64,000 bases of DNA from contig NC_064048.1 in NCBI RefSeq assembly GCF_932526225.1, positions 583,340 through 647,339 on the forward strand. The letters are read 5' to 3'. Positions 55,937 through 64,000 of this stretch are shown here, in pieces (position 1 is the first letter of the stretch; each line of letters begins with the position of its first letter). Position numbers and translations under genes: made by a program. The notes below the pieces were generated by a model, which was not told where the DNA came from, searched no databases, and saw only the letters and a program-made list of their open reading frames with translations. The stretch is from Nematostella vectensis. Lineage: Eukaryota > Cnidaria > Anthozoa > Actiniaria > Edwardsiidae.

Positions 55937-57390
55937 CCGTAAATGATCTAAAGAACGCTCTATCTAAATGAACTCTCCCTAAGTTTACAATTTCATATTG
56001 AGCGCCCCTCTCTATTCTTTTAACCCCCTCCCCCGCAACATCACTCCCGGCTCAAAAACAAACGACATAGGAATTCCGTAAAAATAAATCAAATTTTTTA
56101 CTTAATCTGAGCTTGGCTTCTACTGGGTGAGACCAAGAGACCATGATTAAAGAAAACGAATGATGAAGTCCGTGAAAACTATTTTTTAGAACAAGCAGTT
56201 ATTTTTAGATACGCCTCTGATTGGTTAGCGCTCACGTTTCCTAGCAACAAGAGTCTTACGCGCGATCACATCTTGAGCAATGTGATCGGGCAAAGGATGT
56301 TTCGGAAATCTTTTTGACCGAAAATACCTTCCTTCTTTACGAACGCTGTAAAAATGATCTTCCATAGAGTACGCTGGAGCCAATCAACCGTATCTGGGAC
56401 ATTGAAATGCATAAGGTGCGTGATTTTAGGCTCTGGGATCAACTTCCCCAGTAAAAGTTTTCACTGCTGATTCGCAAATTACTTATAACACAACAATCAA
56501 TCATAAATCTGTGTTTACAACACACAAACAATTCTCTTCCAATTCCCTTTTAATGAAAAAGATACATCCAGAACTTAATACCATTATATTCACACCGATA
56601 TTACAAATAAAAGATTTCAAGTCTTTATAATGAAGTAGATCTTATTCCAGTGACAAGGGTTTCTTGAGTGACATGATTTCGGAACATTTGCTTGAAAAAT
56701 TGAAGTTCATTCATCTAAAAATGTTATAAATCAAAGAACAATAAAGGCCTTCTTGTATTAAAATACATAACATAGACTCTGAGAATGCCTAGGTATTATA
56801 TCTTATCGAATTGCAGAGAAAAATAACTTTTTAGGAGTCTGCACGATGTATCTTGAATGAACTCCAAATTCACCGTCTCCCCCACGTCTTCCCGTTCAAT
56901 TATCTACATAACATTTAGATAACTGAACATTAGATAACTTAACAGATGACAGGACACCACCCCATGAGTAGCATTGTGATCATGAGCCTTGAAGAGAAGC
57001 TAAAAGGATAAAAACAGGTAGCGAACGAAGTAAAGAAGTGCAGAGGGAAAAATTTGGTGTGAAATTGTACTAGCTCGTGGTGCCCATAACCAAATATGGC
57101 GCGACAAACCATGTATGGATGCTATGATTGACAAGCTCGCGCAATCTAAATATAGCTTTCTTGGACGTTATCATGGGCCACGGGGATTCGTTCTCTTATA
57201 TCATGGTCTCTTGGTGAGACTCATTTAATGCTAAGAAACGCTTGCACGCGAGGGGTGCCACGGGCTATAATTTAACGTGGTCCTGACTAAGAATACAGCC
57301 CCACTGCACTGGGATTTCTTATATTGTTATAGTTCGTAAAGAACGCCCCTCTCTTATAAACGCCCTGGGCGTTTATTAAATCATTTACGG
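55937..57390. mobile_element. Inverted-repeat element of about 1.45 kb, probably a non-autonomous DNA transposon
   Basis: The outer arms ccgtaaatgatctaaagaac (from 55937) and the reverse complement of the sequence ending atcatttacgg at 57390 match with few differences. An inner pair, 56131-56161 and 57186-57216, is also inverted (gaccaagagaccatgat versus atcatggtctcttggt), about 27 of 30 bases alike. Two nested inverted pairs at nearly symmetric positions suggest long, partly decayed terminal repeats. No transposase frame lies inside. The family and the target duplication were not identified. Confidence 0.5.
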
Positions 57391-57927
57391 TTTTTCTTCA
57401 CGCTAGAATAACCCCATACATGAACATCTCCATGACAACCAACCTAGCACTTCACAATATCACTATTTACCCTCAATCATTCCACCCCACCCCCCACCTT
57501 TTGCCCTTGCGCCTCGGTAGGCATGCCATTCTCGCCATAAAGACAGGGTATAATTGAAATCTATTTTTCCTAAATAGGTTATAAATTTTCGACAGCTCTG
57601 TCCCAGGGTTCCGACAATTCCATTTAAAACAATAAAATGATTTTCTATGGGGTAAAGGGTCTAAGAAACATGCATTGTAATATAGTAGTTATAAATTTTT
57701 TTTATTTCCTTTCCATTCAGTTAGTTGTTTACATTTGTCACATTACTTTTGTTCAGTCGTTGTATTAAACGTTGGGAAGCCTGTGGTCCCAGTAATTGAT
57801 TGATCATGCGCTGACATAGAGAAGTAGTCGTGGGCGCAATTCCCTCTACGCCCGCGGGAAATTGTTACCCCCAAAAGGGGATGATTTTCCTTCGGGTTAT
57901 CCTTAATGAGGCAAAAAATCTTACAAT
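57391..57927. other. Unique sequence before the LTR element
   Basis: No gene or repeat is supported. A C-rich stretch lies at about 57484-57500. Confidence 0.45.
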
Positions 57928-57932
57928 CTTGG
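57928..57932. other. Target-site duplication of the LTR element (left copy)
   Basis: cttgg occurs immediately before the left LTR and again at 62046-62050 immediately after the right LTR. A 5-bp duplication is usual for Ty3/gypsy integrases and fixes both element ends. Confidence 0.9.
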
Positions 57933-58122
57933 TGTAGTGTATCGGGATGTCAGGTTGTAGATAAATATCCAATAAAAGAGACAGTATGTATCACTGTTAA
58001 ATCTTTATAGCTGGAACGTAAACATGGCCGAACTCAAAAAGCACATGCTCGCCTTCTACTAACTGCGCATGAGCAGTCGGAGGGGCTACTGCGCATGACA
58101 TAGTAATTCTAAATATATAACA
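57933..58122 (-). repeat. 3' LTR of the gypsy-type element
   Basis: 190 bases, starting tgtagtgtat and ending atataaca on the + strand. On the element's strand it contains CTATAAAG, a TATA-like box, and two copies of a CATGCGCAGT-type motif. Confidence 0.93.
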
Positions 58123-58168
58123 ACTGCCCTCTCTCAAGTTAAATAGTAACTTATCTAGGCTACGCAGT

Positions 58169-59206
58169 TCAATAAAATCTATCAGGAGGTTTCCGGTCTC
58201 TAGATGGGTATCTCTTGACAGGGGAGGCAATCCCAGGTGGGGTCATGACTTCTGAACCCATACTCCCTAGTGTCTCAAGTGTCCCACAAGGTCTAGGCAC
58301 AGGCTCTGTAGCTTGTGTAGTCTCAACTCCTTCAGTATCCATTGTTAATGGAGACCCCATCTCAGGTAAATCCGGTAAAAGCACCTGAGGTGTACTTTCA
58401 CCTTCTTGACTAATCACTGTAGGAAAGCCATTGGGCTTCCGGTAAGTATTACCCAGTGCTTTCTGATACAACGGCTTTGGAGCTAACTGATTGGAAGGAA
58501 TATACCTAGGGCGTAATTGTTCCTCATGTATCTTCCATATTACATCACCAACTTCTACATCAAAATTTCGGGGACTGAATGTCCCAACTATTAAACCTGG
58601 TAGCCACTTTGCCCCCTTCCCAAAATTCCTAGCGAACACAGCTTGATCTTGAGAGTACTTGGGTTTGTTGTTCAAATTATCTTGAAAAATCTTAACTTCT
58701 TGTTTCATCCCTCTTGTTCGCAAAGCACTAAGCCGTATCCGGGGCTGTCTGTTTAGTAACAGTTCAGAGGGTGATTTTCCTGTAGCATTGGGTGTGGCCC
58801 TATAGGTCAACAAGAATCTATCTAATTTAGTCTGAAGTGATTCACCAGTACTGCCAATTTTACCTATTTTGTCTTTAAAGTCCCCCACATACCGTTCTGC
58901 CAGCCCATTTGTGGCGGGGTGTCCCCTTGCTGTGGTTGTATGTAAAATGTCATTACTCCTTAAAAATTTCTGAAACTCATCACTTATAAATTGGCTGCCA
59001 TTGTCAGAAACTAGGTGTTCTGGCAAACCAAAATGACTGAAAATATGTCTCAGTGCTGAAATGTTGTTAGCTGAATTGGCGGTAGTCATAGGTACAATTT
59101 CCACATACTTAGAGTAGGCATCTACAACAACTAAGAACATTTTATCTAAATATGGTCCTGCAAAATCTATGTGTAGTCGTTTCCAGGGACCCCTTAGCCA
59201 TGCCAC
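58169..59206 (-). CDS. Integrase core of the gypsy-type element
   Basis: 345 residues. The RNase H-like catalytic core has WKRLHIDFAGPY and VVVDAYSKY (first Asp), HLVSDNGSQF (second Asp) and ATNGLAERYVGDF (Glu), the DDE triad of retroviral-type integrases. A C-terminal stretch (RNFDVEVGDVIWKIHEEQLRPR) resembles the GPY/F-type integrase tail. Open throughout; upstream it is separated from the zinc-binding segment by a stop near 59210-59283. It ends only about 47 bases before the LTR, with no env frame. Confidence 0.9.
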   Translation of the reverse strand: MAWLRGPWKRLHIDFAGPYLDKMFLVVVDAYSKYVEIVPMTTANSANNISALRHIFSHFGLPEHLVSDNGSQFISDEFQKFLRSNDILHTTTARGHPATNGLAERYVGDFKDKIGKIGSTGESLQTKLDRFLLTYRATPNATGKSPSELLLNRQPRIRLSALRTRGMKQEVKIFQDNLNNKPKYSQDQAVFARNFGKGAKWLPGLIVGTFSPRNFDVEVGDVIWKIHEEQLRPRYIPSNQLAPKPLYQKALGNTYRKPNGFPTVISQEGESTPQVLLPDLPEMGSPLTMDTEGVETTQATEPVPRPCGTLETLGSMGSEVMTPPGIASPVKRYPSRDRKPPDRFY

Positions 59207-59283
59207 GCAGCTGTCTTTGATGAAGGCGGAGCCTTAGCAGCTTCCTGACAGGCGACGCAAGCCTTCACAGTCTCCTCAATTTG

Positions 59284-59643
59284 TTAGTCCAGTTTTGGCC
59301 ACCATAAATATTTACGAGCAAGTTGTTTCATCTTCACTATGCCAAAATGTTCTGCATGCAAGTCATTTAATACAATTCCTTGTAATGATTCTGGAATAAC
59401 AACACGAGAATCCCATAACAATACTCCATCCTCACAGGATAAATCTAACTGCTTGTAGAAGTAAGGGAGGAGTTCCTTTCCTGGTTTATCAGGCCACCCG
59501 TTCCTAGTGTAATCAAGTACTTTCCTTAAAACATTATCTTTCTTGGTTTCCATGGCAACTATAGAAGCGGTTACAATTTGTTCCTCTTCGATAAACATAA
59601 CATTGACTGTCACTTGTTCCTCGGAAGAGGGTTCACACTCCAC
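59284..59643 (-). pseudogene. Integrase zinc-binding segment of the gypsy-type element
   Basis: 119-codon fragment ending HAEHFGIVKMKQLARKYLWW, the typical H-x3-H side of the HHCC domain that precedes the integrase core. The frame is interrupted between this part and the core, so no continuous polyprotein is possible in this copy. Confidence 0.8.
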
Positions 59644-59814
59644 AGGTTTTCGTGATAAGAAATCTGCAAAAACATTGTCCTTGCCTGGGATAAACTATAT
59701 GGTGTAATTGTATGCAGCTAAGAGTAAAGCCCATCGCTTAATGCGAGCCGACGCTAACTGGGATACAGGTTTGTGTTCTCCCAGCAATGTAATCAAGGGC
59801 TTGTGATCAGTTAG

Positions 59815-60069
59815 TTACTTAAAATGTCTACCTAATAGGTATTGTCTGAATTTGGTTACTCCAAAAACAATAGCTAAGGACTCTCGCTCAATTTGAGAAT
59901 AGTTCCGTTCTGCAGAGCTAAGGGTCCTCGAAGCATAAGCCACAGGCTGCAAGGTTCCATCAGGCCCGGGCTGCAAAATAGTTGCCCCCACCCCGACCGA
60001 GGAAGCGTCACAGTGTAGAACTAGTTCAGCTGCAGGATCATAATGTTGTAACACTGTATCAGAACACAT
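59815..60069 (-). pseudogene. RNase H segment of the gypsy-type element
   Basis: 84 codons with LVLHCDASSVGVGAT (catalytic Asp), QPVAYASRTLSSAERNYS and IERESLAIVFG, matching Ty3/gypsy RNase H. Frame breaks on both sides separate it from RT and integrase. Confidence 0.85.
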
Positions 60070-60111
60070 AGCAGACTTAAGGCACTCAAAAGCCTCTTGC
60101 TCAACTTTCTC

Positions 60112-60465
60112 TCATTTCCATGGTGTATCCTTGCGTAGTAGCTTGTATAGTGGGGAAGCTAGCTCAGCAAAGGCAGGTACAAACTTCCGTAAGAAATTTG
60201 CAGAGCCGATGAACGACTGTAGTTCTGCAACATTTCTGGGGGGTTCCGCATCCTTAATAGCTCGCACTTTCTCAGGTGCTGGCGAAATCCCTACTGCAGA
60301 GATGCAAAATCCAAGGTAAACAATCTGATCAAGCATAAAATGAAACTTGCTTTCTTTAATTTTCAGACCACATTCTTGTAGACGCTGTAGAACTCGGTGT
60401 AAATTTTCAAGGTGGATTTCATCTGTCTCTCCGTTGATCAAAATGTCATCAATGTAAACGCAGCA
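60112..60465 (-). pseudogene. Reverse transcriptase palm/thumb segment of the gypsy-type element
   Basis: Begins at the catalytic box VYIDDILINGE (60436-60465), then HLENLHRVLQRLQECGLKI, IVYLGFCIS and SFIGSANFLRKFVPAFA, the standard gypsy RT thumb/connection. The active Asp pair is intact. It is separated from the RT fingers by a frame change near 60490-60600. Confidence 0.85.
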
Positions 60466-60585
60466 GCCGGGTAGACCCTTTAAGACATTCTCAATGGTGC
60501 GCTGAAAATAGAAACAGCGCTGTTAATTCCATAAGTTAGCCGTTTGTACTGGTACAATCCTTTAGTAGTATTGACGGTAGTAAAC

Positions 60586-61707
60586 TTACGGGACTCTGGG
60601 GAGAGCTCCAGTTGATGGTAAGCCTGAGAAGTCCAGTTTGGTGTACTTTTTCCCTCCTGCTAACTTACCCAACAATTCTTCCAGTGTAGGGACTGGGTAT
60701 TGTTCAAGTGTAGAGTGCTTGTTGATAGTGACAGAGTAACCCCCACAGATGCGTAAATATCCATTGGGTTTGACTACTGGTACTGTCGGTGAGGACCAGT
60801 CAGAGTGTTCAACTCTCTCAATAATATCCTCAGCCTCCAACTTTTCTAAGGACTGTTCATATTTGTCGCGCACCGCGAAAGGTACAGTTCTAGGCTTCAC
60901 AAACACTGGATTACTATCATCTACTTGCAAGGAGACTTGTACTCCCTGGAGTTTTCCAACAGTAGTAGTATCAAAAAGAGCTGGGTATTGATGTATTATA
61001 TCCTCCGTAGTAGTCGGTACGACACTAAAAATGTTCTGCCAAGGTAGTGTAAACTTGGACATTAGGTCTCTCCCCAGAAGGGAGGACCCCTCAACGATTC
61101 GAATCTTCAGATCATAAACTTGGTCTCCTACTTGGATGCACATTTCACTCTCCCCTAAGCACTTAATGGTATTTCCCGTGTACCTTTTAAGTAGAATCGT
61201 AGGTGGTTTCAATGTTTGGATGCTGCCTCCAATGCTCTTAAAATCTTGACCATTTATGAGTGTAACTGCACTGCCCGTATCGACTTCCATGGTGACTTCC
61301 TTGCCCTCAATAACCATGGCTAACTTGTATAAAGGGGGGTTTCCCTCTCCTGATCCCCCAACATGATGTATGTATACTGTATAAATTGAGTCAGCTGCAA
61401 GCTCAGAATCAGAAACAACGTCTGGCTCCCTGATGTGTTCCTCTGTTGTGATCTGGTAGGTTTGCCTAGACTTTTCATCTCTTTTCTTTTTAAACAAACT
61501 CGAACCAGGTGTCACTGTTTCGGTTTCCATTTGTACTGAGTGGTGGAATCTGTACGTTTCGGCCACCTCCAGGGCCTTCAGTTTGTAAAAACCGCTTAAA
61601 ATGGTCGTCAGTTCATGAAATGTCTTCTCCGCTGGTAAATCTGGTAAGCACAGGTCTTTTAACGTACTGTATGTTGTTTTTCCGATGAGTGAGATCGCAA
61701 CTGACAC
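60586..61707 (-). pseudogene. Gag remnant, protease and RT fingers of the gypsy-type element
   Basis: 373 codons. Residues about 1-60 resemble the N-terminal half of gypsy gag (DLPAEKTFHELTTIL). They run directly into protease-linker sequence with no CCHC knuckle, so the middle and end of gag are missing by an in-frame deletion. The protease motif MEVDTGSAVTLI is near residue 140, with the later LLGRDLM. RT fingers follow (WSSPTVPVVKPNGYLRIC, EQYPVPTLEELL, KLDFS), after which a single-base shift sends the frame into unrelated residues. IRKP-type motifs such as LRICGGYS also deviate from the family RICxDY. Confidence 0.88.
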
Positions 61708-61845
61708 CTTTTTCTTGTCAGCCGCTAGTCGTTCGGCTTCTGTTGCTCCTGCTGCTAACTGTCCAAACGCTCGCTATAATCTGCAAAATCACCACCATCG
61801 AAAGGCCCCAAAGCACCAATATTCCTTTGCACACCTTCCATTTTT

Positions 61846-61856
61846 CCTCGTCGCCA
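61846..61856 (-). other. Primer-binding site candidate
   Basis: TGGCGACGAGG on the - strand, starting 2 bases inside the right (5') LTR, is at the position expected for the tRNA-primer complement of an LTR retrotransposon. The tRNA was not identified. Confidence 0.6.
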
Positions 61857-61858
61857 AT

Positions 61859-62045
61859 TGTAGTGTATTGGGAAGTCAGGTTGTAGATAAATATCCAATA
61901 AAAGAGACAGTATGTATCACTGTTAAAACTTTATAGCTGGAACGTAAACATGGCCGAACTCAAAAAGCACATGCTCGCCTTCTCCTAACTGCGCATGAGC
62001 AGTCGGAGGGGCTACTGCGCATGACATCAATCTAAATATATAACA
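61859..62045 (-). repeat. 5' LTR of the gypsy-type element
   Basis: 187 bases, about 96% alike to the left LTR over the aligned part. It is followed by the right copy of the cttgg target duplication at 62046-62050. Confidence 0.93.
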
Positions 62046-62050
62046 CTTGG

Positions 62051-63771
62051 TGATCAAGAATCTTAAAATTTAGATGTCTTTTTTCTTAGTTTTTCCGATG
62101 GAATTGTATTATACCACAGATAAGGAATAATTAGACAAACCACACAACTTTTTTTCGTGTACGTTGAAAATGTCCGTGTAAACTTACAGGAATCCGTGTT
62201 TTGAAATAGACCCAGGCCCTAACGTTTTTAGAGCATCACAGGTTTCCCGCGCGCTCGCCTCAGGCTCTTCTAGACCATTTAGCAAAATGCCCTTGGCCTA
62301 TATAGTCATTGGTAACTCATTGACAGAGCTTTGGATACCTGTGGTATATCTCTAATAAGACAGGTGGAAAGAGCATGACAGGTGAAAGAATTTCCTTCAT
62401 GATTTCACGTGATCACTCAGCAATGCCCAATAGCATTTGCGAGAGGTGTCATGTGATCATCAAGCATTTTGTTATCATAGTATCTACAAGAAGTATCAAA
62501 TTGCGAGAACTGTGATCTGCCCCTACAGAAAACAAACACCTGATCATGCTAGAAATGTCTAGAGAATTTTAAGCTACGCGCGGATTTCAAGCAATAACTT
62601 AAGGTAAGAAACTTAAACAAACAAACAAAAACAGAATATTGTATTTTCACCTGTAAGAGATTACCCTGTTACGCCCTCGCTTCTGCCTGCGATGTTCTTG
62701 TAAAAGTCGAGCGGAACACCACTTTTTGTAAGTTTTAATATGCTTGGGTTCCTTTAAATTCTTATTTCTCACTTTGTAGTTTATATCCCATAGCATTAGA
62801 AATAAGGGAAAAGTAATGTTATCTTATTCCGCTTTCCGATTTCTCGTCTTTACTTGTTACCTTGAACAAAACAATTTATATTGAATAATTTAGAAGTATA
62901 ACGGCAGTTAGTTTAGCTGTATTTGAATAATCAATATATCCACAATTGTATCGCTTTGCTAGACCTTGCGTTTATAAATATTGTTAATACAAACGTTAAG
63001 TGCAACAAACCGAACAAACTAAACACTATCATATAAACGACCATTATAACCGTTCAGATATGATGATAAATAGGCAGTATTTTTCTTGGGTCGACCAGTT
63101 TAGAATTGGGGATAAAAAGGATCTATCGCAAATCTGACTGATGCGTAATTTAATGTAATATGTCGGTTTATTGATATGAAGAGGAAAAATCCTTAAAAGT
63201 TATATTATTTTATAAGTTTTGCTAAAAGGTTTTCAAATCCACGCGCAGTCTACCATGAGCGCAATAGCCCGACAGGTTGAAGGCGAATTTCAAAATTTTG
63301 TACACGTTGTAGAAATAGGTGTTGAAGTAGAAAAATTCTGCTGTAAAAAAAAGGAAATATAATGGTCCATTTTCTACTGTGGCTTATTTAACTTGACAAG
63401 GTTAGTGTTTGGTAGGACACAGAGTTGCTATCAACGAACTGTGACATCTGAGACCCCCTCTAGTGCCTTTTGTACACGAACCTGATTAAGGATCGCGTTG
63501 ATTCCTTTTATTAGAGAGAGTTCAGTTCAGTTCAGTTAATTTTCTTTCGACAAACTCGTCTTCCAATTCGCGTTAATTATATTGCCATTAAACACATCAA
63601 TGTTGGCATGAGCGTGAAGTTTCTTTTCTGGTGTCGGAAGACCGTGGATTTCAGATTTTCATAAAGATTAGATTTTTATCTTACTGACTTTTTGACTAAC
63701 TAATTGGAGTGTATTATAATTATCGGCTTCATATACTAACACTACTTTAATCTTTGCTATTTTTCAGTCTT
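62051..63771. other. Unique sequence right of the LTR element
   Basis: A-T-rich, no supported gene on either strand; no open frame with domain signals. A short ttcag repeat (gttcagttcagttcagtta) lies near 63521-63540. Confidence 0.45.
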
Positions 63772-63806
63772 TTTTTTATTTATTTATTTATTTATTTATT
63801 TATTAT
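63772..63806. repeat. TTTA tetranucleotide microsatellite
   Basis: About seven copies of ttta/attt in a row. Confidence 0.85.
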
Positions 63807-63889
63807 TTCAATGGATTTTTTATAGTCTTGCACTTTAAATAGGCTACAGAAACGTTGTGAAAGGATAAAACCTTCCATTAAGATCGTCT

Positions 63890-64000
63890 TACTAAATAAA
63901 GATATTCCAGTCTGGCGTTACTTAATAAAGATATTCTAGTCTGGCGTTACTTAATAAAAATATTCTAGTCTGGCTTTACTTAAAAAAGATATTCTAGTCT
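63890..64000. repeat. 31-bp minisatellite, cut by the window edge
   Basis: At least three to four copies of a unit containing aataaagatattctagtctg and gcgttactt. The array continues beyond the window, so its length is unknown. Confidence 0.8.

Larger units (their letters stand above)
57933..62045 (-). mobile_element. Ty3/gypsy-type LTR retrotransposon, gag-deleted and frameshifted
   Basis: Two LTRs (57933-58122 and 61859-62045, TG...CA) enclose a - strand interior encoding protease, RT, RNase H and integrase in gypsy order. A primer-binding site candidate (TGGCGACGAGG on the - strand, 61846-61856) adjoins the right LTR by 2 bases, and a purine tract (GAGAGAGGGCAGT, 58123-58135) adjoins the left. 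The LTRs differ at about four bases plus a small indel, so the insertion is fairly young, yet the interior carries a large gag deletion and several frame breaks. Confidence 0.95.

Overview
The window looks like nuclear DNA of a cnidarian, most likely an anthozoan (inference). The main reasons are a secreted protein that combines an SUEL-type galactose/rhamnose-binding lectin domain with several minicollagen-type cysteine domains (C-x3-C-x3-C-x3-C-x3-CC, the nematocyst wall motif), a second SUEL gene, a PAN-EGF-fibrinogen-like secreted gene, GT-AG introns throughout, and a mixture of CR1/L2-type LINE, DIRS-type tyrosine-recombinase and Ty3/gypsy elements. I cannot name the species from sequence alone.

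Layout of host genes, all on the + strand. (1) 775-11879: a complete seven-exon acid/gastric-type lipase gene, about 401 residues, whose introns hold three minisatellites. (2) 15226-17823: the last four exons of an SUEL-lectin gene with a long Ser/Thr-rich and acidic tail; its first exon is not identified. (3) 32669-43745: a six-exon gene of about 433 residues with signal peptide, Gln-rich segment, SUEL lectin and five minicollagen-type cysteine domains; an 8.2-kb intron interrupts the lectin domain and is almost wholly a 50-bp tandem array. (4) 50463-54154: a PAN/Apple-EGF-fibrinogen-like gene with a minisatellite-filled first intron and a reading-frame break in its last exon. A GPCR-like fragment lies on the - strand at about 55.0-55.3 kb.

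Mobile DNA, all coding on the - strand. A CR1/L2-like LINE with two open frames (23523-28647) is inserted inside a 43-bp satellite that flanks it on both sides (18.1-30.2 kb, about 160 copies). A DIRS-type element has an RT/RNase H frame and a tyrosine recombinase frame (45489-48769). A Ty3/gypsy element has 187-190-bp LTRs, a 5-bp target duplication and a decayed, gag-deleted interior (57933-62045). A 1.45-kb inverted-repeat element of unknown type lies at 55937-57390.

The most unusual signal is a recurring arrangement. In three unrelated genes a minisatellite begins at the authentic 5' splice site, so each repeat unit carries a copy of the donor, and in the lectin gene also the last exon codons. 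In lipase intron 6 every unit of the first array ends in an AG|GTATGT junction, resembling a recursive-splicing ratchet point, and a second array in the same intron carries about 100 acceptor-like TTTATTCCAG units. The 43-bp satellite carries motifs matching NF-Y (CCAAT) and YY1 (ATGGCGGC) consensus sites, and a 31-bp array upstream of the second gene carries TGACGT (CREB/ATF-type) motifs. These are read directly from the sequence; their function is untested.
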